Of a stretch of 64,000 nt of DNA, positions 42,649 through 52,990 are shown piece after piece. A program made the position numbers and the translations under genes. Under the pieces are notes generated by a model that was not told the DNA's origin, searched no databases, and worked only from the letters and a program-made list of their open reading frames with translations. Each line of letters begins with the position of its first letter. Position 1 is the first letter of the stretch. Source of the DNA: Nephrocerus scutellatus (Eukaryota; Arthropoda; Insecta; Diptera; Pipunculidae); NCBI GenBank assembly GCA_947095585.1, contig OX352765.1, forward strand, positions 28,550,254 to 28,614,253, given 5' to 3'.

Positions 42649-45600
42649 AGTTGGCATGAACATTGTATGGCAATGTCTGCGGGAAGAAATAATAAATTTT
42701 CCGAGCGACTATCCCGATTGGCCAAAATAGCATGTCAACTAGGCAAGCAAGTTGTGTGTATGGGAAGCGAAGCCTGTTGTCGTTGTGATGTTCATTCATT
42801 TTTACTTCATTCAACTGAATCCGCTCTATCGTTGGACTAATTACTAATCCGTATCACCGATTGTCCACCACGTGCTCAACGTTGTTTTTTGTTGTTCTTC
42901 ATTTTTCATTTATTTTTTTTTATTTAATAAAGACCTTATTTTGTGAGTGGACACATGGAAATTGTGATGAAAATGGATACATGAAAATGGTGGTATCCAC
43001 TCGTAAAATTAGGTCCTTTTGAGCAAGTCCGTTTGGAGTGAAGTGGTAAGAGTGCATCCATTCCATGTGTAATTTGTTGCACTGTTGCTGAGAAACACTG
43101 AAACGGCATGCAACTCTTCTTATACGTAGTAGTAGTAACACAACCCACAATATCTCGCTCTTGTTGACCGAATACACAAATATTGTGCCATGGATTTGTA
43201 GGAAATTAAATACACTTTAATATTACATTTGTCAAAAAAATGTATCCGAGAGCATTCTCGAAATAATCGTGTTTGTAATACTACATATTTACAAAAAAAA
43301 ATTGACTTTCTCATGATCGAGAGTATCCTATCTTTGTTCAGGTAAAAGTCCGGGGCAGTTTGCGTCCTTTCAGAGCTGTATACATTTTTACAGTTGCGGC
43401 TCGCTACGTTCGCGATTTGTCCTCTTCCGTTATAAATTGCCAACAAAATGCCCTGATGGAGGTGGAAGTAGGTCTTATTAACACGGACTGCAAGATGATC
43501 TGTTGGAGTGGCTATTTTTTAACGAACCAACATCTATCTTGAGATGTTACCATGCCATTTGTGATTTACCATCCTATACATGCCGGTCATTTTAAATCCG
43601 CCACCATCTTAATACAAATAGTGGTAGATAGTCGCAATACCTAATTAGCCAATTGGAAAATATATTTCACGAAGTAAAACTCCGTTTGTAACAACATACC
43701 CTTTAACTTTCTTTTACTAGTAGTAGTAAAAGTAAGTATAGTAATCATGAAAATTTTCGAACTCGGGATTTTTGCAGATTTACCCATTACCGTATATCCT
43801 GAGTAAAAAAAAAGCAAAAAAAAATCTCTGTCTGTCTGTGTGTCTGTGGCTCTGTGTCCACTCTACAGCTGAATTGATTGAGACGAAAATTCATATTTAA
43901 GCTTTTTACATAAATTGGGAGGGCCCAGTTGATTTTGGTGGAAATCGGCCAAACGGAAGTGGTAGTCGTTGTAGTAATATGAGAAAATGCAAAAAAAAAA
44001 AAAAAAAAAAAAATGGGAAAAAAAATTTAATATACATTTACTGAAGATTCTGGACCCGTCCGTAAAAGAAAGTCGTGTTGTGCCCACACCTCCATTTTTT
44101 TAATTGTGAATAGATAAATTATTCCATATTTTTCGAAATGTAATGGAAATAATAAAAAGTATTGATATCAGGTGACTGCCTTGTGGTGCACCAAATAAAT
44201 GAATTAAAACTTTATATATGATGATATTATATTTATATTTTAATCACGGATATTGATAAATAGTTTTTCGAAATTAAGGTTTAACTGTTTTTGACTAATT
44301 TTCCCGTTACCATTTATTGTTAATTAAATATTTGAATGCCTGGTGATTTCAAATTAATTCCACTCTAAGAAAAAAGCAATTTAACATGCTGCACACATAT
44401 AGAGCGTTTTTTTTTACCAACACAGCAGTATCCCTCTGAAGTTATTCCAACTTGACATTAACTTCATTATTTTTTAACCTTCTTCAATCAGTTTTGCTGC
44501 ATTATTTTCAAAACACGCCTCGCTAGTTTAACGCTTCAGTAGTTGATTTAACCTTTCGCGTAAATCTAATTAATGGAACACCAACTGCAAATTGTTCAAC
44601 TCGGTTTGGGTTTTCTCTTTGTTGAAACCATAAAATTGCAGTGCGCTGTGCATGTTAGACGATACCTACCTTGCTTACACCACCATCGTCGTCAAGCAAA
44701 TCAATAAGAGGATTAACCAACGCAAGATATATGTTGGTTCGTAGCAAATTAGTACGAGTAGTACACAACTCTGTGCTGAATTCGAAATTTAAAAACACGA
44801 ACCGTCACACAAACTAATGACCGTTCCACCCAGTTGAACTTAACTTTCTTGTAATGGGAAGTTTTAGGTTGCGCCTTACAGTTCGCAGCCAGTGTCACTG
44901 GGTTAAAGGTTTTATTTAAAGATTAAGGCTGAGTGAATATTTAATGCGTTGTTGGTGAAGAGTAATAATCCAATTAGACCGATTCGATTTGTTATCCCTT
45001 ACTGAGGTGTAAATTCTGCAGAAGTAACAACTTGTATTGTTCTTCCAAGAAAATGTTTAGTCTCTTAATTCAGGGTGTTCTAAGAAGGGATGTTTGCAAG
45101 ACAGAGAGATTCACAGAAAAAACACTTCATTTCTACCAACCACCTAAATAGCGGCATGTTAAAGCAGTCAACCTGCCTGGAAAACAACCAATATATAATA
45201 AGATGAATAGTAGGAAATTGTTTGGCAAATTCTTGTAAGAATTTTTTTTGAATTAGTTTTGATTGTGCGGTAAAACTGTTTGTAAAATTACTCCTCGTGG
45301 TGCAATGAAAGGCACAAACTATTAAAATTACTTGAGAATATGTATCATAAAGACATATATTCGACTCGTACCACATTTTAAATCATTCTTAGTTCCCTTT
45401 ATTTCCAAACAATTCCAAATAGAATAATATAGAGTAAAATATTGTTAATATATTGCATCTTACTTTCTTAAACAACTTAGACATTGAATGAAGTTTTCTT
45501 CCGAATGGCAACACACAATAATTGCCAATGGTCATACTGAAGTAAGAGATGTGTAAACAAACCGCAAAGGTCTCTTGCACCAAATATTATTATTTATTTC

Positions 45601-45695
45601 GCATTGTATTAAAAGGAGAGTAAGTCATTGAAAAAAGTGAGCGTGTCCACTTGAGAGCAGGACACTTAGGTACTTAGTACACTTGGGTAGTAAAC
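42649..45695. other. No recognised gene; simple repeats
   Basis: Includes an A tract at about 43,990-44,012 and GTAGTAGTA tracts near 43,125 and 43,720. All open frames are about 110 codons or fewer with no recognised domain. An acceptor/donor juxtaposition TTTGTTCAG/GTAAAA at 43,341 is weaker than the two recursive-site candidates. Confidence 0.45.
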
Positions 45696-45702
45696 CACCA
45701 GC

Positions 45703-46611
45703 CACTATGTAGGTCAGGCTCAGAACGATACTGGATCCTCAACTAAAGGTTGGTACAGACTCAGCTAACCTCCAAGGAAGTCAACCTCATCCATGGGCAT
45801 TAACCAACGCCCGTAGTACCAACGCGACCTTGGTGAGATCTGACATCAAAGGCCTCAGCTCGTTCAGTGTGAGTGTCTGAGCGAAGCAAAGCTTACCCTG
45901 GTAGCACATCATCCGGAAGCTCGAACCCAATCACTTTTTACTAGGATAGCATGCTATCCTAGGCCGCATAGAATAGAAACAATCCCATGCAACATCGCAG
46001 ACCTGCAGTCTTACGACTAGCTTGCTAAATACGAAGACAGTGCTCTTCTAAACATTCTAAGTACTAGCAGCCTTGCCCTATTTATCTGCCGAGTTTATCA
46101 AGTATCAAACCCATCGATGAAGTAACATACAGCGGTCCGCTTAGACAACTGCACAGTCCACTACGCAGGTCAAGCCCAGAACGATACTAGATCCTCAAGC
46201 AAAAGTTGGCACAGACTCATTTAACCTCCAAGGAGGTCAACCTCATCCATTAGCATAAACCCACTCCCGTAGTACCAACGCGATCTCGGTGAGATTTGAC
46301 ATCAAAGGCCTCAGCTCTATCGGTATGAGTGTCTGAGCGAAGCAAAGCTTACCCTGGCAGCACATCATCCGGAAACTCGAACCCAATTATTTTTTACTAG
46401 GATAGCATGCTATCCTAGGCCACATAGGATAGAAAATATCCAGGCAACATCAAAGACCTACAGTCGTACGACTAGGCTAAATATGAAAACGTGCCCTTCT
46501 AGACATTCTAGCACTACTAGCAGCGTTGCCCTATTTTTCTGCCGAGTTTATCAAATATCAAACCCATAGATGAAGTAACTTACAGCGGTCCCCCTGGACA
46601 ACTGCACAAAT
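45703..46611. repeat. 456-bp tandem dimer of an unknown dispersed repeat
   Basis: Unit 1 at 45,703-46,158 and unit 2 at 46,159-46,611 are highly similar throughout. Both start CACTA.G.AGGTCA.GC and both end CAGCGGTCC...GACAACTGCACA. Each holds a perfect 22-bp palindrome centred on GGATAGCATGCTATCC (45,941-45,962 and 46,397-46,418). A diverged relative lies at 52,660-52,990. The repeat is GC-richer than the surroundings. No coding frame is recognised, and the class is unknown. Confidence 0.88.
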
Positions 46612-46631
46612 CCGGATAACAGTCGGATTAT

Positions 46632-47370
46632 TCGCTTACAAGGTCCAGATGACTCAGGAGTTGAAAGCAATCCGCTTTGATATCAGTTCTCTGCGTGGGC
46701 CATAGACCAGCTTGATAATGACGTCGATTTTGGTCGAAAAATCTTCTTTTTAGACGAAGTGCATTTGCATCTCGGGGGCTATGTAAACAAGCAGAACTGC
46801 CAGATTTGGGGTTCGGAATAGCCACACGTAATCGTAGAGAAGCCAATGCATCCACCAAGAGCGACAGTTTTGTTTTGATTTTGGATTGGTGGCATAATTG
46901 GCCCACTTTTCTACGAAAACGCTGCTAGAAACGCCGTTACCGTCAATGGCGACCGTTACAGAGCTAGCTGACCAACTTTTAATGGCCTCAAATCGACGCC
47001 ACGAACGTCGACGAACTTTGGTTTCAACAAGATGGCGCCACTTGCCATACAAGACGACTGACAATCGACCTTTTGCGCGCCAATTTGGCAACCGAATAAT
47101 CAGCCGTTTTGGAGATGTCAAAGGCCTGAGCGAAGCTGCGATTTGACGCCGATGCCGTTAAATATTGATGTTATGCAGATAGTCCGGAGACAAATCTGGC
47201 TTTTAAACATAACATTGCGACTGTTCGCACCGAAATGATCGAAAAACTGGACTCACAGGATGGCTTACTGTTAGGCGACATAGGAACAGAGGGAGCCACA
47301 TGAACGAAATTGTTTTTCATTTTTAAATCGGAGTCTTAACCTTCACAATAAAACATTTTTTTCAAAAAAA
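46632..47370 (+). pseudogene. mariner-like transposase remnant, copy 3
   Basis: Read across frame shifts on the + strand: YKVQMTQELKA near 46,640, FAQWALDQLDNDVDFGRKIF-like sequence near 46,690-46,750, FLDEVHLHLGGYVNKQNCQI near 46,750-46,800 (first catalytic D in the LDEVH box) and GGIIGPLFYENA near 46,890. VTVNGDRYRAS, a damaged FQQDGAT box near 47,030 and FGNRIISRFGDVK near 47,085 follow. The SCDLTP box lies near 47,140 and a C-terminal IEKLDSQDG near 47,250. The N-terminal domain is absent. It lies 20 bp to the right of the 456-bp dimer. Confidence 0.85.
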
Positions 47371-47924
47371 CATTGATGTACATATACTCATTTTTTAGAG
47401 TTTTTAAAAACAAACTTTGCTTGGCGAGGAATTGCAAGGCTTTCATGTGGGCTGTAGTGGCTTTTCTAAGGAAAGTAAGAGTCTAGCACCTTTTTGAGGT
47501 TGGAGGTTGATTAAGGCACGTGTGAAACACTAAGAAGTTTGGTTCCTAATTGCTCCAAAGTTTCCATCATCGATCCAAGGTATTCTATACCAGACTTTTT
47601 AGGGTTAGAGCGGATTTGCGATAAAACCATAGGTTGCGGTTTAAAACTTCTAAGTCAAATAACTTATCAACACAGTAAAACTCTGGTCTTTTGGTGACAT
47701 ACCAGTTCATCTGATATGTTGTTTTTTTTCTTCATAATTTTAATAACACATCTTAAGAGAAACATCTAACTTCATTGAGCGATGCGGTTCTATTATTCCT
47801 TCTAGCTCTTGCGTGTTTAAAACAATTTATTTTGGACTTTGTGTACTTACATTAATATTAGAATTATGATTTAATTTTACAAACACAATACTTAAGCTAT
47901 GAATTGCGAATATATTCTCATAAA
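47371..47924. other. No recognised gene
   Basis: Unassigned AT-rich sequence upstream of the recursive-splice candidate. Confidence 0.4.
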
Positions 47925-47927
47925 TTT

Positions 47928-47951
47928 ATGTTTTCTTCATTTCAGGTAAGT
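47928..47951 (+). promoter_or_regulatory. Candidate recursive splice site (ratchet point) 2
   Basis: TTTTCTTCATTTCAG/GTAAGT with the junction after 47,945, followed by TTGCA as at site 1. A CTCAT-type branch region lies about 25 bases upstream. Same strand as site 1, 37.4 kb apart. The two surroundings are not homologous, which favours conserved function over a shared repeat. Confidence 0.5.
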
Positions 47952-48685
47952 TGCATAAACAGCACACTTTGATCGGTTTCCGTAAGTAAGCTTTTTATTC
48001 ATTTTGGAAATGTTCCCAAAGGAACAATTTGTGGTAAAAAGATTTCATATTTTTATCCAGCATTCCATTTCGTTCATAGTTTGCATAATTCGTTTATCCT
48101 TTTATGCCTTTTCCACTTGCAAAATTCAAACAAATAAAAGAAACTATTGCGAGCTTTTGAAACAAACATTCTGGCATTTACTGCACGTCCGTGTTCAACT
48201 ATATGTGATAATGGCATACCTACAACCAATATGGGATAGTTGGTTCGATGATGAAATAACAGTGTCCATGCCACACCTTCTTTTTGTACGAATACGAATG
48301 TTACCAGAGTGATTTTTCCAAATAATTTTGTTCTCTTTGCATTCACTGTACTTTTGACGTATTTTTTTTGTGTCGAAGACATCGGAGAGAACAGAGAAAT
48401 TAATTATCCGATAAATCCGCTAATTTTTTTGTCTGAATTTAGCTGTCAGATTAAAAATAATTATTTGTTGTTTTTTTAGTATCAGAGAAAATGGTCTTTT
48501 GGGACCAAAAATAGAAACGATTTAATAAATAAATAATATTTTCTACCTAAATTAATGATTTAATGTCTCATCGGAATGTTTCATGTTTGAGGAAACTTAC
48601 AAACAACTACAGCTGTTTTAAAAAACATTCTGAATTTTTTTAAGAGTAAAAATATAAAAATATAAAAAGGGAAATAAATTTTTTC
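47952..48685. other. No recognised gene
   Basis: A 102-codon frame exists on each strand (48,004-48,312 and 48,074-48,382) but neither is recognised. Confidence 0.4.
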
Positions 48686-48689
48686 TCGA

Positions 48690-48992
48690 GAATGATAATA
48701 CAAATATTTGGCGCGGCAGATCATTGCGGTCCAAAGCCTAGCTTCTCGTGACCATTCGTGTTGTGCGTGTTGTAAATATTTTTCCACACAAATGGAAGGA
48801 ACCTACCAATTTGATGCCGTAAACTAAAGGCGTCTTGTGAAGCTTTCCGTGACAACTTATATCTTTCGGAAGTTTGTCAGACATTCGAGAGGTGGGACCG
48901 TGAAAAATACTTTTTGGTATTTCTGGGATTTGAACCTCGAACCTCCTGCTCAGAAATCCAACGCACTAACCACTAGAGCCAAGGGGTGTATA
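48690..48992 (-). mobile_element. tRNA-derived SINE, copy 2 (head and body)
   Basis: On the - strand the head starts CCCCTTGGCTCTAGTGG near 48,988, with A-box TGGCTCTAGTGG. A perfect-looking B-box GGTTCAAATCC follows about 40 bases later. Next come AGAAATACC...GTATTTTTCACGG, shared with copy 1 at 9.3 kb, and a body (48,800-48,695) shared with 5,580-5,668. The acceptor stem does not pair, so it is a SINE rather than a tRNA gene. Left end taken where homology with 5.58 kb fades. Confidence 0.62.
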
Positions 48993-49013
48993 CAAGTAGG
49001 CCTGCCAGTCATG

Positions 49014-49546
49014 CTAATTGCGCCTCCTCATGATTTGTGCTTTGGGACCAATACCATATAATTTTATAGTTATATAAAGTGGATTAATTGAATGTTGCGC
49101 AGACACCGAGATTTCGTTGGCTCCCATATAGTGTCTTCTCTGTCGGATCGTCCACAGAGTCTCCTTCGCTTCTCCACAAAGACTGCAGTTGCCATCGACT
49201 TCCATTCTTAGTTTCATTAGTTGCCCTTTTAGTCTAGAAATGCTTGGTTCTAGTTCTGGCCCTGCTACGGGAGTTTCTTCCCCTTTATTCACGAGCCTAT
49301 CCGCTGCTTCGTTACCTTATAGTCCAGTGTACCCCGACGCCCAATAAAAACGTACCTTGTTAACTTCGCCAAGTCTGTTAGCTTCGCCCTGCACTCCTCC
49401 ACCAGTCTTGAAGTAATGTGGAATGTATCCAGTGCTCTTCGCGCAGCTTGGCTGTCTGTCATGATAGCTCCTCTTCCTCATGTAGTTTCTTTCCAGATTA
49501 AAGTGAGCACATCTTTCGATGGGATTTACTTTCGCGTGCGTGCGCG

Positions 49547-49578
<32 letters not shown>

Positions 49579-49980
49579 GAATATGCTCGGGTACTGCCCT
49601 TTGCTTCAGAGTACTTAGTTGAACCTTTTGGATAGTCTTTAGTACAAAAGATGCAAGGCTTACGGGTCTATAGGACTTGGGGTTGGTGAGATCAGTCCTT
49701 CTCCAGCTTGTTGGTATACGCCCGAGTGCTAGGCAGCTTGTATAATATTCCTAAGAGCTATGGAATGGTGTTGTTTAATCCAATGCATGACTGCAGGGGT
49801 TACTCCATCCACACCCGCCGATTTATACGGCTGGAAGCTTTTTACTGCCCTTAGGATTCTTTGTTTAGTCCAAATCTTCGAGGGGTTCTTCCAGTACTCC
49901 TTACTTACTCTTAGATGGTTCATCCCCATTTCAGGCTCGTTATTAGTCACTGTGCTTCCTCTGAAGTGTGTTCTCAAGTG
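49014..49980 (-). pseudogene. Non-LTR retrotransposon remnant: RT N-part and RNase H, middle deleted
   Basis: On the - strand, WTKQRILRAVKSFQPYKSAG followed by VDGVTPAVMHW lies at 49,860-49,770 and a YRPVSLASFVLKT-like region at 49,670-49,630 (early RT). The catalytic RT core is missing. In its place is an A tract (49,552-49,578) on the + strand. RNase H follows: MTDSQAARRALDTFHITSRL then VEECRAKLTDLAK at 49,465-49,370, a decayed W.SGYTG..GNEAADRLVNKG near 49,290, and a zinc-type tail CSLCGEAKET at 49,190. A C-terminal YITIKLYGIGPKAQIMRRR ends at 49,014. Distinct from family A by sequence. Clade probably R1/LOA-like. Confidence 0.8.
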
Positions 49981-52425
49981 AACAAGGTCTCTCTGCTCCT
50001 CGTTCTCTGTGCATTAGACCAAAAAACCTCTGGTCGAGGAGAGTACGCACTTATGACTTTTAATTTGTAAATTACTCGTATTAGAAAAAATTACCCCGGT
50101 GCAAAAATAAATTAACTTTTTTGTTTAAACGAACAAATCAAGTGCAGTATTTTTATACTCAGTGCAATTTTTTCGATCAAAAGAACACCACATACTCGTA
50201 ACTAACTAACTTGTGAATTGTTGTCTGATGCGTTCCCGGACTTTTTTATGTTGTTTTCTCTGTGAGAGAATTTTATTATAATTTACTCTTTTACTAATTT
50301 TACTACAAAAAGTAAGGCAAAAGACCCAGACCTATTTTGCTTTAGTTAAACTAGGAAGGTATTTTACCCTTTTTGAAGCTTACCTTTGATTCTTAAAACC
50401 TAAAACCTGTACATGATATATTTTATTAAATATTCTTAATCATTTAATGTGTTTTATGAGATATATAAGATAGTTACGTTACGTTATGTAATGCTAATTT
50501 TTTTCAAATTATTATTTTGACCGAAAACTCTAAAGAAACTTAAATCCTTTTTGGGAAAAGTATATTATTATGGAGAAAATCATTTTATCTGGTTACACCT
50601 TGTATTTTATTTTGTTGTTTTATTGCTTTCAATAGAAGAAGTGCCATTCTTGTGAAAAGTTGGAGAAGAATGGTCTACTCTACTGCATTTTAGTGCAGCC
50701 TGCAATGTATTACGGTATTCCTTTTCAATGACTCCTTTACCTTTTTCCCTTTCTATCTTCCACATTTCAAACGTTTTACCTTTCTCCCTTTCTTTCTTTC
50801 ACGCTTTCTTCCTTTTCCCCTTTCTTCTCTTGCTATTAAGTACCAGCATACATTATATGCTCGAGTTGGTGTCAGTTTGTCATGATATAATGTCCTTATT
50901 TGGCATCAGAAAATAAGCGAGAGTCATCATCAGCAGTTGGCATTTAAAATTATAATGTGTACCTACACTTAAAAAAATAAATGAACCCCTAATATTTATC
51001 ATTATTAGCAAGAATAGTAATAATGCCTTAGGTCTTACAACGAAAGAATCCATACGAGGCAAATGTTTGATCAACAAAACCTTTCTGGTAAAATACTCGT
51101 AGTCCCCAGGACTCTGCATAAAGGACGATTGATTAAAGCAAATTTTGAACACTTTATGGTGTGTCCGTAGAAACGCTCATCAACATCATTTTAGAAAGCC
51201 GAAAGAAACCATTACAAATCTGTCCGGAAACACAGAGTTCATCAGCAATCCATGTCCGTTTTTGAGTGGAACACTTATAACGAATTTGTTACAAAAATTG
51301 TATAAACAAAATAATTTTTTGAGTGTGGCCTTTATGAAGTAGTCGTCAAGTAGAAGCTTTGGCACTTCAGCCTCACAAAAGAAACTCAATAGTCAAAAGC
51401 GAAGTGCCTGGCAGGCAGCCATATAAGATACCACCATACGAGTATTTAATAATTATGCCTCCTAAAGTCCTCGTACTCATTTCATTTAGTTCACGAAAGG
51501 GGAGAGAGATTGCACAACTGAAAAGAAGGACATGTGCCATTTTGTGTTGTACATACAAATGGATTATGGATTTTCATTTTGCTAAATGTACATTGCACTG
51601 TCTACTGTCGATTTTGCATCCTGCCTTCCTTTTGTTAAACATTTTTGGCAAACTTTAGACCAAACCTTGGAGAGTTGTTCACTGAAGAGACCTGGAAAGG
51701 CCAAGGACAGTTTTTTATTACTCGTATATATTTCCTTTTTTCCGATTTGTTATTGTTCTTCTGCATAGATTTTCATTATTTTTACCCTCTTGCCTTATTC
51801 TTCCTTATTGTTATTCGAATATGCTGCAAAGTGGTGTCCTTTGTTTTGTAGAAAATGATATCGGATCGATTTTTTCATTGTCGCTCGATGTAAACATATG
51901 GGGAGCTTCTTTTGGGGTGGTTGTTTTGTGTGTTCTGTGAAAACACATGGGAATGTGCAAAAGTAAAGTGCAAAAATATAAAGGATATTTTTTGCATTGT
52001 GTTCCTCCTAATCTCTCATTAATCAAATGTCTGACGCATTCAAAATTTAAAAGTATTTTATATGATGGCTGACATGCGTTTGTTTCTTATTTGAGGTCTT
52101 TATTGACTTTAATTGTCGGTCATTTCTTTTGTCACCAAAGGGAACAAAGCAATGGTTGTCTCAAGATCCTCTGATTACGGTTATCGCATCAATTTTTTTT
52201 GCCACTTGATTTGATTTAGTTTTTGTGGCCCAATCGAAAAGTTGTTTGGCCATCGTTATTTGCTCAGTATATCATCGACTGCCTTTCGGCATATTGCGTT
52301 CGCTTGAAGGCACCTCCAATAAAGCCGCAAGGACTGTTTCTATGAGATGTTCCAAAGACACACTTGGTAGAATCTCTTCTGGTTGTAGTACTGCCCGCCA
52401 GCTCCATAAAAGAAATAACAAACCA
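49981..52425. other. No recognised gene
   Basis: Includes a TTTCCCTTTCT-type pyrimidine-rich stretch at 50,730-50,830. Open frames of up to 99 codons show no recognisable domain. Confidence 0.45.
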
Positions 52426-52429
52426 TAAA

Positions 52430-52600
52430 AATTAAAGTTAAAATTTTTCATGTAAATTCTCTAATCGGACAAAATTTGAATAAAATCGGGTAAATTTAAA
52501 AAAATATAATTTTGATAGAAAGTCTCGTCATTAAAGACACAGATGTGTGCAAAAATTGAATAAAATCGGGCTTAAGGAAGTGGGTTAAAAATTGATTACA
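52430..52600 (-). repeat. ~117-bp repeat family, inverted copy
   Basis: The reverse complement contains AACCCACTTCCTTAAGCCCG and ATTTTATTCAA..TTTGCACAC, and a second ACCCGATTTTATTCAAATTTT unit followed by TTAGAGAATTTACATG. This matches 9,805-9,965 and 28,460-28,530. Confidence 0.72.
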
Positions 52601-52659
52601 AGATTCCACCAGTCAGCCAGCCGCCACCGCAACTCCTCGCCGAGCAACTTATCGTATCG

Positions 52660-52990
52660 GTAACATCGGGTAACATCCCCAGAAAAAACTGGGTCCGCAT
52701 CCATAGTTATCCACGGACCCGGTCAACCTTACGGTCAAACCGATCCTTTGAGCAAGACAACTCACGTGGTACCAAAGGCTATCTTGGTGAGATTTAGTAT
52801 CAATGATCTCGGTTCGTTCAGATATGAGTGCCTGGGCGGTTGCCATGCAGAAACTGGCAGCACATTTGTCCGGACCCTCAAAAGATATCACTTATACTAC
52901 TAGGACTCTAAAGCAAGCACCACCAAACAGTCCTAGGCAGCCTAGAATATAACTATTCCAGGCACTCCAACTGGATCTGTGCCAATAAAA
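52660..52990. repeat. Diverged relative of the 456-bp repeat
   Basis: Shares, in order, GTACCAA..., CTTGGTGAGAT, ATCAA.G..CTC, GTTCGTTCAG...GAGTG.CTG.GC, GGCAGCACAT, TCCTAGGC.GC.TAGAAT and CCAGGCA with 45,800-46,000. The palindrome is interrupted by an insertion. Confidence 0.7.

Noticed and set aside
43330..43347. Third recursive splice site, TTTGTTCAG/GTAAAA
   Set aside because: The donor half is weak (GTAAAA) and the pyrimidine tract short; not distinguishable from chance. The same applies to TATTTTAG/GTATGT at 34,596.
48895..48992. tRNA gene on the - strand
   Set aside because: A- and B-boxes are present, but the acceptor stem does not pair and the downstream sequence is shared with another dispersed copy, so a SINE is the better reading.
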